From Prevotella aff. ruminicola Tc2-24 (GTDB lineage: Bacteria > Bacteroidota > Bacteroidia > Bacteroidales > Bacteroidaceae), in the NCBI RefSeq assembly GCF_900110895.1, contig NZ_FOIQ01000007.1, forward strand, positions 47,642 to 111,641: 64,000 bases of DNA, in the 5' to 3' direction. Positions 17,345-26,300 of this stretch are shown here, one piece after another. Under the pieces are notes generated by a model. The model was not told where the DNA came from. It worked only from the letters and a program-made list of their open reading frames with translations, and did no database searches. Both the position numbers and the translations under genes were made by a program. Each line of letters begins with the position of its first letter. Positions within the stretch are counted from its first letter, which is position 1.

Positions 17345-18417
17345 TGCGACAGGACGAGATAGACGAGTTAGAGTGGTTGTCCGAAGAGGAATCCGACAGT
17401 GAGTCGGAAGGCGACGGCCAGCTCTATGAGCACTTCCGGATAGAGGTGGACAAAGGACAGGAGCCTGTCCGTATCGACAAGTACCTCTCTGAGCATCAGC
17501 AGCATTCCAGCAGGAACCGTATCCAGAAGGCTGCCGATGCGGGCTTTATCCATGTGAACGACAAGCCCGTAAAGAGTAATTATAAGGTCAGGCCTGGCGA
17601 TGTCATCACGCTCATGCTCGACCGTCCCCATTATGACACGACGATCGAACCGGAGGATATCCCGTTGGATGTGGTGTACGAGGATGACGATCTGATGGTC
17701 ATCAACAAGCCTGCGGGCATGGTGGTGCATCCCGGCTGCGGCAATTTCAACGGTACGCTCGTCAATGCCATTGCCTGGCATCTGAAAGACCTGGCCTCGT
17801 ATGATCCGAATGATCCGGAGGTCGGACTGGTGCACCGTATCGACAAGGATACCAGTGGCCTGTTGGTCGTTGCCAAGACACCGGATGCCAAGACCTCGTT
17901 GGGCAAGCAGTTCTTTAATAAGACCACCCATCGTAGTTATAACGCACTGGTATGGGGTAACTTCGTCGAGGACGAAGGGCGCATAGAGGGGAATATCGGT
18001 CGCGACCCGAAGGACCGCCTCAGGATGGAGGTCTTTCCCCCCGACTCCGAGATCGGCAAACCGGCCGTCACCCATTACCGGGTGCTGGAGCGCTATGGCT
18101 ATGTGACGCTGGTGGAGTGTATCCTCGAGACAGGGCGTACCCACCAGATACGTGCACACATGAGACATATCGGTCATCCGTTGTTCTGTGATGAGCGTTA
18201 TGGCGGCACGGAGATCCTTCGGGGCGAGCGCACGGCGAGTTATAAGGCTTATATCCAGAACTGCTTCAAGCTTTGTCCCCGTCAGGTCCTGCATGCCCGC
18301 ACGCTCGGGTTCGTCCATCCGTCGACCGGTCAGCAGATGGACTTCTCCTCTGAGTGGCCCGACGATATGGCAGCACTGATCGAGAAATGGAGAAGATACG
18401 TAAAGGTAAGAGAATAG
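17344..18417 (+). CDS. rluD: RluD-type 23S rRNA pseudouridine synthase
   Basis: A 357-residue protein with an acidic N-terminal extension (residues 1-25), an S4 RNA-binding domain (about 40-100, VRIDKYLSEHQQHSSRNRIQ) and a RluA-type catalytic domain with the motif HRIDKDTSGLLVVAKT carrying the catalytic Asp, then GRTHQIRAHMRHIGHPLFCD. RluD modifies helix 69 of 23S rRNA; other members of the RluA/C/D group have near-identical motifs, so the exact target site is inferred. It is coupled to the PASTA gene by a one-base overlap. Confidence 0.88.
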   Translation: MRQDEIDELEWLSEEESDSESEGDGQLYEHFRIEVDKGQEPVRIDKYLSEHQQHSSRNRIQKAADAGFIHVNDKPVKSNYKVRPGDVITLMLDRPHYDTTIEPEDIPLDVVYEDDDLMVINKPAGMVVHPGCGNFNGTLVNAIAWHLKDLASYDPNDPEVGLVHRIDKDTSGLLVVAKTPDAKTSLGKQFFNKTTHRSYNALVWGNFVEDEGRIEGNIGRDPKDRLRMEVFPPDSEIGKPAVTHYRVLERYGYVTLVECILETGRTHQIRAHMRHIGHPLFCDERYGGTEILRGERTASYKAYIQNCFKLCPRQVLHARTLGFVHPSTGQQMDFSSEWPDDMAALIEKWRRYVKVRE

Positions 18418-18456
18418 AAAGGTAAATAGATAATAAGGTAAAAAAGTAAAGACACA

Positions 18457-19455
18457 ATGAATGATATGAAAAGAACGATAGCTATCGTCTGCGGAGGCGA
18501 CTCATCGGAGCATGATGTATCACTACGCTCCGCTCAGGGACTCTACTCCTTCTTCGACAAGGAGCGTTACCATGTGTATATTGTCGACATCAAAGCACAG
18601 GACTGGCGCGTGGAGCTCTCGGATGGCACAACTGCAAAGATCGACCGCAATGATTTCTCGTTTGTCGAGAATGGAGAGAAGAAGGTGTTCGACTATGCTT
18701 ATATCACCATTCATGGTACACCGGGCGAGAATGGTCTGTTGCAGGGTTATTTCGACCTGATAGGACTGCCCTATAGTACCAGTAGTGTGTTGGTCGAGGC
18801 ACTGACCTTCGATAAGTTCGTGCTCAACCAGTACCTGCGCGGCTATGGTGTCAGCGTGGCTGAGTCGCTGCTGATCCGTGAAGGCTACGAGGAGTTGGTG
18901 AGCGATGACGAGATCGAGGCGCGCATCGGCATGCCCTGTTTCGTGAAGCCCGCCGCCGACGGGTCGTCGTTCGGTGTCTCTAAGGTCAAGAACAAGGATC
19001 AGTTGGCCCCGGCCATCCGTAAGGCGATGATGGAGAGCCCGGAGATCATGGTCGAGAGCTTCCTCGAGGGAACGGAGATCTCCATCGGTGTCTACAAGAC
19101 CAAGGAGAAGTCGGTCGTGCTGCCTGCTACGGAGGTGGTGACGACGAACGAGTTCTTCGACTACGATGCCAAGTACAACGGACAGGTGCAGGAGATCACC
19201 CCGGCCCGTCTGTCCGACGAGGTGACCGAGCGCGTGCGCCAGATCACCAGTCATATCTATGATATCCTGCACTGCAATGGTATCATCCGTATCGACTATA
19301 TCATCTCGAAGGAGGGTAAGATCAGCATGCTGGAGGTGAACACCACACCGGGCATGACGGCTACCAGCTTCATTCCCCAGCAGGTCCGTGCCGCCGGTCT
19401 GTCCATGACCGATGTGCTCACCGAGATCGTAGAGAATCAGTTCGATGAGGACTGA
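18457..19455 (+). CDS. ddl: D-alanine--D-alanine ligase
   Basis: An ATP-grasp enzyme that makes D-Ala-D-Ala for MurF. The 332-residue protein has IAIVCGGDSSEHDVSLRSAQ at the N terminus, TIHGTPGENGLLQGYFDLIG, CFVKPAADGSSFGVSKVKN, and MLEVNTTPGMTATSFIPQQ at the C terminus, all standard Ddl blocks. An alternative ATG is at 18466. It is 39 bases downstream of rluD in the same orientation. The product substrate, MurF, is encoded at the left edge of the window. Confidence 0.96.
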   Translation: MNDMKRTIAIVCGGDSSEHDVSLRSAQGLYSFFDKERYHVYIVDIKAQDWRVELSDGTTAKIDRNDFSFVENGEKKVFDYAYITIHGTPGENGLLQGYFDLIGLPYSTSSVLVEALTFDKFVLNQYLRGYGVSVAESLLIREGYEELVSDDEIEARIGMPCFVKPAADGSSFGVSKVKNKDQLAPAIRKAMMESPEIMVESFLEGTEISIGVYKTKEKSVVLPATEVVTTNEFFDYDAKYNGQVQEITPARLSDEVTERVRQITSHIYDILHCNGIIRIDYIISKEGKISMLEVNTTPGMTATSFIPQQVRAAGLSMTDVLTEIVENQFDED

Positions 19456-19496
19456 GAATAGCGTCATTGATATCTATTCATTAATCATTAGTTCGT

Positions 19497-20639
19497 ATGG
19501 CAGAGTTCGACGAGATACGGCCTTATGAGGCGGAGGAGATGAAGCAGGCGTTCGACGACTTGCTTCACGACCGACAGTTCAATGTCGTGATGAAAGGTTT
19601 CGCACCCTGGCTGCCTAAGTCAGTGCGTAATGGTCTGCTCAGATGTCTCTTCGTGGGGGTGAGGACCCCGCTCGACTTCCAGAAGCGGTTCATGAAACCC
19701 ATCGTGAAGCATATCATCCGCAAGCACACCGACGGCTGCACGTTTGATGATTCGTGCCTGCCGACGGATAAGAGTCAGCGCTTCACGTTCGTCAGCAACC
19801 ACCGTGATATCGTGCTCGACTCCGCTTTCCTCGATGTCAAGCTCGTGGATAAGGACTATCCCACCACCGTCGAGATCGGTATCGGCGACAACCTGCTCAT
19901 CTATCCGTGGATCAAACGACTGGTACGCATGAACAAAGCCTTTATCGTGCGTCGTGGTCTCTCCCTCCGCGAGACGCTTGCTGCCTCGCAGCTCATGAGC
20001 CGTTATATCCATTATGCCGTGACGGAAAAGAAGGAGAATATCTGGATTGCCCAGCGTGAGGGTAGGGCGAAGGACTCGAGCGACCATACGCAGGATGCCG
20101 TGCTGAAGATGCTCGCCATGGGCGGCGACCTGAAGGAACTGAACATCGTGCCGCTAACCATCAGCTATGAGTATGATCCCTGCGACTACCTGAAGGCGCT
20201 GGAGTTCCAGCAGAAGCGCGATAACCCTGCCTTCAAGAAATCTCGTCAGGACGATCTCGACAATATGAAGACCGGCATCTTCGGTTATAAGGGTCGGGTG
20301 CGCTATTGCTGCGCGGCACCCGTCAACACGTGGATCGATGAGCTGGCAGACCTGCCCAAGACGGAATGGTACAAGGCACTGGCAGAGCGGATGGACCGTG
20401 AGATCCATCGTGGTTATACGCTCTATCCCTGCAACTACATCGCTCTTGACGAACTCAATGGCGACAACACTTATGCCGCCCATTATACCGCTGCCGATAA
20501 GGAACGCTTCGAGAGCTATCTGACGGGGCAGATGGCCAAGATCAAGCTCCCCGATAAGGATGAGGCTTTCCTCCGTGAACGTATGCTTACGATGTATGCC
20601 AACCCCGTACGAAACAAACTTGCAGCCGATGCGAAGTAG
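19497..20639 (+). CDS. PlsC-like glycerol acyltransferase family protein
   Basis: A 380-residue protein with an acyltransferase core. FTFVSNHRDIVLDSAFLDV corresponds to the catalytic NHxxxD-type motif, though with five residues between His and the second Asp; the Asp directly in HRD may serve instead. IWIAQREGRAKDSSD corresponds to the phosphate-binding EGT block. A hydrophobic stretch is near DNLLIYPWIKRLV. Members of this group acylate lysophosphatidate or related lipids at the inner membrane; the acceptor here is not known. It overlaps the next lipoprotein gene by 11 bases. Confidence 0.78.
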   Translation: MAEFDEIRPYEAEEMKQAFDDLLHDRQFNVVMKGFAPWLPKSVRNGLLRCLFVGVRTPLDFQKRFMKPIVKHIIRKHTDGCTFDDSCLPTDKSQRFTFVSNHRDIVLDSAFLDVKLVDKDYPTTVEIGIGDNLLIYPWIKRLVRMNKAFIVRRGLSLRETLAASQLMSRYIHYAVTEKKENIWIAQREGRAKDSSDHTQDAVLKMLAMGGDLKELNIVPLTISYEYDPCDYLKALEFQQKRDNPAFKKSRQDDLDNMKTGIFGYKGRVRYCCAAPVNTWIDELADLPKTEWYKALAERMDREIHRGYTLYPCNYIALDELNGDNTYAAHYTAADKERFESYLTGQMAKIKLPDKDEAFLRERMLTMYANPVRNKLAADAK

Positions 20640-21312
20640 TCTTGTTGTTATATTATGCGCCGTCTGCGCTGTCTGTATTGTCGGTGGCTGCACGCAGGAT
20701 GCCTATGATAAGGGCGAGGGCGAGTACTCTATGCTGAGAGGCGACTTCGCCGAGGCTTTCGTCGGTAGCGACAGGAAGGTGGTATCTGTTACCACTGATG
20801 ATGGCGACCGTCTGCCTCTGGCCATTCCTTTTTCTGCCTCTTGGATCACCAAGGCCGACACGGCCTACCGTTGTATGCTATATTATAATAAGGTGAAGAG
20901 TACAGACGGAGCCCATCAAGCCGAGGTGGTGTCTATGAGCTCGGTGCCCTGTCCTGTCTTGAAATCCCGTTCCGAGATGAATCCCGTCAAGACCGATCCG
21001 GTGAAGTTTGAGAGCCTCTGGCTCAGTAAGACCAGGAAGTATGTCAACCTGCGACTGCTGCTCAAGACTGGCATGACCGACGACTCCACAGCCGTCCAGC
21101 GACTGGCTCTCGTCTCCGATACCGTGCTGGCATATCCCGACGGCACGCGCACTCGTTGTCTTCGTCTTCACCACGATCAGAATCGTGTGCCCGAATACTA
21201 TTCCACTCAGGTATATATCAGCATCCCCACCGATAGTATCGCTACTGATACCGTCAGCTTTTCCATCAACACCTACGACGGCCTTGTCGTCAAGACGCTC
21301 ACCCTTCGGTAA
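20629..21312 (+). CDS. NigD-like lipoprotein
   Basis: A 227-residue lipoprotein with signal peptide and lipobox VGGC. The body (SVTTDDGDRLPLAIPF, then a short barrel-like domain with many beta strands) resembles NigD/NigD-like proteins of Bacteroidota, whose role is unknown beyond early suggestions of a link to bacteriocin phenotypes. The start at 20629 is inside the acyltransferase gene and gives a proper signal peptide; an upstream in-frame ATG at 20560 would add 23 residues that fit no signal sequence. It is the last gene of the PASTA-rluD-ddl group. Confidence 0.65.
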   Translation: MRSSLVVILCAVCAVCIVGGCTQDAYDKGEGEYSMLRGDFAEAFVGSDRKVVSVTTDDGDRLPLAIPFSASWITKADTAYRCMLYYNKVKSTDGAHQAEVVSMSSVPCPVLKSRSEMNPVKTDPVKFESLWLSKTRKYVNLRLLLKTGMTDDSTAVQRLALVSDTVLAYPDGTRTRCLRLHHDQNRVPEYYSTQVYISIPTDSIATDTVSFSINTYDGLVVKTLTLR

Positions 21313-21320
21313 CTTCATCG

Positions 21321-21447
21321 CCTGTCGAAGCTTTGACGCTCTCCCTGCGGTCCCTGAGCCTGTCGAAGCCTTGACGCTCTCCCTGCGGTCCCTGAGCGAA
21401 CCATCCCTGAGCGGTCCCTGAGCCTGCCGAAGGGACTTGTCGAAGGG
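21321..21447. repeat. Tandem REP-like repeats after the NigD-like gene
   Basis: Two 38-base units (21321-21358 and 21359-21396) differ at one position (CCTGTCGAAGCT or CC, then TTGACGCTCTCCCTGCGG and TCCCTGAG). Partial copies of TCCCTGAGC and CTGCCGAAGGGA follow to 21447. The GGTCCCTGAGCCTGTCGAAG word is palindrome-prone and of a type seen as intergenic repeats in many bacteria. Confidence 0.8.
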
Positions 21448-21471
21448 CCAACCAACATTCTACCTCACAGA

Positions 21472-21503
21472 TTTGGCAGTCTCAGGCAAATTGCCTATAT
21501 TTG
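21472..21503 (+). promoter_or_regulatory. Promoter of the orphan lipoprotein locus
   Basis: TTTG (21472-21475), 20 bases, then TATATTTG (21496-21503). It lies 16 bases before a 39-codon frame and 132 bases before the lipoprotein start. Confidence 0.7.
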
Positions 21504-21519
21504 CCGTTGATTATCAACT

Positions 21520-21639
21520 ATGAATCGCATGGGATTACAAAAGAATGGTTGGAAGGATGACTTTAAAGTCTTTGGTTTCCAGCGCAAACATAAAACATGG
21601 GATAAAACAGCTGATGATTATAAACAAAATATGGTATGA
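21520..21639 (+). CDS. Possible 39-residue small protein
   Basis: An open frame MNRMGLQKNGWKDDFKVFGF followed by 19 further, mostly charged residues. I do not recognise it. It is supported by the promoter just upstream, by a stop that overlaps the next start (ATGATG/TGA arrangement at 21636-21639), and by nothing else. It could be a coupling leader for the lipoprotein or a real small cytoplasmic protein. Confidence 0.4.
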   Translation: MNRMGLQKNGWKDDFKVFGFQRKHKTWDKTADDYKQNMV

Positions 21640-22247
21640 TGTCTATAACAAAAAAAAGAGGTAAGTTCGTAGTACCTGTATTACTTTTATTGCTCTTGTC
21701 TAACTGTACGGTCAGAAATACTGGCGAGGTTAAAAATGCCGACACAGATAAAGGCGTGGAATGTCGTTTATATTATATAGGAGACAGTTATCCAAAGGCA
21801 ACAGAAGAGGCTGAGGAGGATGATTGGAGATCTATCAGTCTCAATTATCTTATTATCAATAACACGAGGAGGGATTTCTTTCTTCCAATTAAAAACGCCA
21901 CTCATAGAGAAGACTCCATGTATGCCTCGGAAATGCGTGCCTATATAAATAAAAAGCCTATACGTACATGGTTTTCTACGAATACAAACTGGAAAGGCAT
22001 TTTAAAGCCAGGCGATAGCATTAGAGCTGATTTGAAGATTGAACAGTGGGTGTTAGAAAAGAATAGTATCGATAAAAGAATAAAATTACTTGATTTGTTG
22101 AGTATGTTTGAGATGGCATATAACTGGTGTCCTTCTGATACAATATACTCTAAACTCCCCATGCCTCCATTACATTTTACGAGGAATGATTCTGTTGTTA
22201 TATATTATAAAGAGATTGATCCAAAATCGACAGAAGTCATTTATTAA
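21636..22247 (+). CDS. Orphan hypothetical lipoprotein
   Basis: A 203-residue protein with a basic N terminus, a leucine-rich signal peptide and lipobox LSNC. The mature part is hydrophilic with mixed charge (LKPGDSIRADLKIEQWVLEK) and no motif I recognise. Its base composition is visibly more AT-rich than the genes on either side, and it is flanked by REP-like repeats at 21321-21447 and 22760-22804, so it may be a recent acquisition. An alternative start is the second Met (21639). Confidence 0.65.
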   Translation: MMSITKKRGKFVVPVLLLLLLSNCTVRNTGEVKNADTDKGVECRLYYIGDSYPKATEEAEEDDWRSISLNYLIINNTRRDFFLPIKNATHREDSMYASEMRAYINKKPIRTWFSTNTNWKGILKPGDSIRADLKIEQWVLEKNSIDKRIKLLDLLSMFEMAYNWCPSDTIYSKLPMPPLHFTRNDSVVIYYKEIDPKSTEVIY

Positions 22248-22440
22248 CACAATAACGTATAAATGTAAGACATGCCATCGACGACCTTCACCTCTCTGTT
22301 TGTCCTAAAAAAGTGCTTAAAAAAGTGGTCGTCTGATGTTGTGAACTAGAAAAAGCGAGGGGGACTTTTATCTCCTTTTTCCTCTATCCGGTGTGGAAAA
22401 TGACCCTACTCCGGGTGGGGGTGCCTTCTAACAGTCAAAG

Positions 22441-22538
22441 AGATAGTCTCCACGACGGTAAGGAATGGCACTTACGAGTGTAAGGGATAATCCCTATACC
22501 CCCTAAGGGATTATCTCTTTCTCTTGTGGAGCCTATCT
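22441..22538. repeat. Nested hairpin element
   Basis: The outer arms AGATAGTCTCCAC (22441-22453) and GTGGAGCCTATCT (22526-22538) are complementary with one mismatch. Inside are CTTAC/GTAAG (22471-22484) and a 10-base stem GATAATCCCT (22486-22495) with AGGGATTATC (22506-22515) followed by a T/C-rich run, which could act as a terminator. TGGAGCCTATCT is repeated directly at 22549-22560. Confidence 0.7.
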
Positions 22539-22637
22539 GAACGACTCTTGGAGCCTATCTCGTTGAGCGTAAGATGCCACCCTGTTCTCGAACATGCATA
22601 ACCGATTTATTTTCAGGCAAATATAAAAGGTTGCCAA

Positions 22638-22687
22638 AACTCGCGTGTACAACTCTCGCTCCAGTGTTCCTGACTTACACGCGAGTT
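22638..22687. repeat. 12-base perfect inverted repeat
   Basis: AACTCGCGTGTA (22638-22649) and TACACGCGAGTT (22676-22687) with a 26-base loop. There is no T run, so it is not a simple terminator. Confidence 0.75.
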
Positions 22688-22759
22688 ATGATGGGGCGTT
22701 TGTAAAGATATATCGTATTTACCCCTTCTTGGACAAGCCAAGCGACCAAAGGTCGATTA

Positions 22760-22804
22760 CGACAGGCTCAGGGACCGTGGGAAGATTGGCTCAGGGACCG
22801 TGGG
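22760..22804. repeat. REP-like repeat, opposite orientation
   Basis: CGACAGGCTCAGGGACCG (22760-22777) and a second GGCTCAGGGACCGTGGGG (22788-22805) are the reverse complement of the GGTCCCTGAGCCTGTCG word at 21350-21366. The two sites bracket the orphan lipoprotein. Confidence 0.75.
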
Positions 22805-23174
22805 GCTGTAGGCTCTTGGTCGAAAGTTGACATGTTATGCCAAATACTGATACTTTTTTGTTGTATTACTGGTATTGATAGTGTGCACACTTATAGAGAT
22901 GAACTCCAATCCTATTCCAATAATTCAATGGCATGGCATGGTTGTTCGGCTTCACCTTATTAATAAATAGGGGGATTGGGTGCGCTATGATAGCCGTGAA
23001 AAGAGTGTTGTAATTACATTTGTTTACAAAAGAAGGGGCTCTTTTGATTGTCTTGTTGACACTTTATGCCCGCAAAACCCTCATATTGCGTGACCTTTCC
23101 TTCAAATGAAGCATATTGATAGGATAGTATTATGAATTGACAAGAAAAGAAAGGCCTTATTTAAAAAATGTGCT

Positions 23175-23182
23175 TATCTTTG
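23175..23182 (+). promoter_or_regulatory. -7 element for susC
   Basis: TATCTTTG about 208 bases before the susC ATG, giving a leader of roughly 200 bases with small hairpins GGCTTTAAGCC (23219-23229) and AGAACT-TGAT-AGTTCT (23278-23293). There is no consensus -33, as expected if an activator is needed. Confidence 0.55.
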
Positions 23183-23390
23183 CACCCGAATGTGTCTAAT
23201 TACATAACTATAAACTTTGGCTTTAAGCCATGAATACAAACCAAAACGTATGAACCTAAACAACTCTTCCTAGCTCAAGAACTTGATAGTTCTGTTTAGA
23301 ACTAACTAGTTTTTGGGGACTATTATGCTTCCCGACTAACATTTTCTTGCATTTTATTAAACCATTTTATCTATAGTTAAATACTTAAGT

Positions 23391-26300
23391 ATGAATCGAA
23401 ATTTTGGAAAGACAGCGCTGCTGATGGGTGCCATGACTCTTTTGGGTCTCGGTTACTCGTCAAACGCCAATGCCGCTGATGCCGTGCAAGAGGTACAGCA
23501 GGCAACGAAGAAGATTACAGGTACTGTAGTCGACGCGATGGGGCCGGTTATCGGAGCCAGTGTGATGGAGAAAGGAACCTCGAACGGTACGATTACCGAT
23601 CTCGATGGTAACTTTACACTTAACGTGAAGCCGGGTGCGACGATTGTCGTATCGTTCATCGGCTTTGAGACACAGCAGATTGCCGTTGGCAATCGTGACA
23701 ACTTCCAGATTACGCTGAAAGACGACAATGCCGTTCTCGAGGAGGTGGTGGTCGTAGGTTACGGTGTCCAGAAGAAGAAGCTGGTCACAGGTGCTACCGT
23801 TCAGGTGAAGGGTGAGGAAATCGCCAAGCTGAACACGACCAATGCTCTGACAGCCATGCAGTCAAGCACGCCTGGTGTGCAGATCACGCAGAGTTCATCG
23901 CAGCCTGGTAAGGGCTTTAAGGTGAATATCCGTGGTGTCGGAACCATGGGTACCTCTTCGCCATTGCTGATCATCGACGGTATCAATTCCGGTAACGCTG
24001 ACGATGGTCTGAACGGTTTGAATCCCAATGATATCGAGAGCATCGATGTGCTGAAGGATGCTGCCTCGGCTGCCATCTACGGTGCCCGTGCCGCTAACGG
24101 TGTGATCCTCGTGACCACCAAGCAGGGTAAGGCTGGTAAGGTGCAGGTTCAGTACGACACCTATGTGGGTTGGTCAAATGCCTACAAAGTGCCAGGCACC
24201 GTTAATGCACAGCAGTATATGCAGATCATCAATGAGACCAACTTCAATACATACGGAACTGCTACCAACTGGAGCAGCATCGTTCCACAGGCCATCCTCG
24301 ACAAGGTGGACAATGGCTGGAAGGGTACCGACTGGTTCAAGGAGTATGAGAACAAGAACGCCCTGCAGTTCAGTCACGCTATGACCATGACCGGAGGCTC
24401 TGACCGCTCAAAGTTCTCGATATCTCTGAACTACAGCTCTAACGAGGGTATCATGGGTGCAGACAATGCCTCTAACTACAAGCGTTACGGTGGTCGTATC
24501 AACTCTGAGCACGTCCTGCTCAAGGCTAATGATCGTGATGTGATCACCATCGGTGAGAATCTGTCTTACTGGTATCACAGAAGCCATGACCTCGCAGAGT
24601 CGAATGGTTACTGGAATATCATGCAGGCTGCTTATATCGCCTCTCCTCTGGTAGAGCCTTACGATGCAGGCGGCAACCTCGCTTCTTATAAGAACAATGG
24701 TGCTGGCTATAGCACGATGATCTATAACAACCCGTTGAACCACTTCCTCAATGGCGGTTTCAACTCTATCAATAAGAACCGTGACTTCGGTGTAGGTGCT
24801 ACCTTCTACTGGATCATCGAGCCGATAAAGAACCTCCGCTACCGTGGACAGTTCAATACGGGCTACAGTGCCAGCAACTACCGCAGCATCTCTAAGCCAT
24901 TTAGTTCTAGCTCAACTAGCTCCAGTGCTAACTTTGATCTGAACATGGGTGAGTATGAGAGCAGTAGCTTCACTTTGGAGAACACGCTCTCTTATATTCT
25001 TCCGAAACTGGGTAAGCATACGATTGATGTCCTCGTCGGTCAGTCTCTTGAGCGTTCGAATTGGAGCTCTGGTATGAATATGAGCTTCACCGTTGATGAA
25101 TCGAACTTGAATTCTCTGGTTCGCAACGGATGGGACTACAATATTCCTTCTAACTATGAGACACAGTATATGACGGGTCATGGTGGTTATGACAACCCGA
25201 TGCAGGGTAGTATTGCCTCCTTCTTCAGCCGTTTGAACTGGAACTACGACGAGAAGTATATGGCAACAGCCATCTTCCGTGCCGATGGTTCCAATAACTT
25301 CGCCCGCGGTCATCGCTGGGGCTATTTCCCCTCATTCTCCGCTGGTTGGGTGATCAGCAACGAGAAGTTCATGGAGAACACGAAGAGCTGGATGGACTTC
25401 TTGAAGTTCCGTGCTTCTTGGGGTCAGAATGGTAACTGCCAGATTCCTAACTTCTATTATCTCTCTAACATCGCTTTCTCTCCGACAGAATATGCCGACT
25501 ATGGCTATAAGTTCTCAAGCGATAAGATTAAGACCGTTGATAGCAATATCTATACAACTGGTGCATACGCTAAGAACGCTCCTAACCCTGACGTGACTTG
25601 GGAGACTTCAGAGCAGATTAATGTTGGTTTTGATGCTCTGTTCATCAATGGCAAACTCGGCTTAAACTTCGACTGGTATGTTAAGAAGACCAAGGACTGG
25701 TTGCTCAGTGCTCCGATGAATGAGGTGCTAGGTTATGAGGAGCCTGCTATGATCAATGGTGGTGACGTGAAGAATACCGGTTTTGAGTTGGCTCTTTCTT
25801 GGCGCGATCAGGTCAATAAGGACTTCAGCTATCATGCCAATGTGAATGTGGCTACGAATAAGAACGAGGTAACCCGTATCGCCAACGCCAATGGATTTAT
25901 CAATGGTCAGGTTGATGCTATCTTCGAGAACTCTTCTTTTGCTTCTCGTGTAGAGCTCGGTCACCCCATCGGTTACTTCTATGGTATGTCTTATAGCGGT
26001 ATCTGGCAGAACCAGGCTCAGATTGATGCCGCTAGAGCTGCAGGCAAGGCCGTGCTTCCTAATGCTGCCCCTGGCGATCCTATCTGGGATGACTTCAGTG
26101 AAGACGGTACCATCGACTATGACGCTGACCGTCATGAGATCGGTAATCCTCATCCCGATGTAACCCTCGGTGTCAGCCTTGGCTGCGAGTACAAGGGCTT
26201 CGATTTCGCTGTCACCGGTTCGGGTGCCTTCGGTATGCAGGTGATGCAGTGCTATCGTACCGCTCTGCTGGCTAACCAGTATAACAGCTATACTGTCGAT

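Larger units (their letters stand above)
22248..23390. other. Repeat-rich intergenic region and SusC leader
   Basis: About 1.1 kb without a convincing gene. It holds a hairpin cluster (22441-22538), a 12-base inverted repeat (22638-22687), REP-like words (22760-22804), then about 370 bases of plain AT-rich sequence, and finally the susC -7 element and a 200-base leader. Short open frames here (for example 22645-22830) run through the repeats and have no coding look. Confidence 0.7.

Noticed and set aside
17368..18318. 316-codon minus-strand open frame
   Set aside because: Antisense shadow of the rluD-type gene, produced by its codon bias.
18523..19467. 314-codon minus-strand open frame
   Set aside because: Antisense shadow of ddl.
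22645..22830. 61-codon open frame
   Set aside because: It runs through the inverted repeat and REP-like words and has no promoter or coding character.
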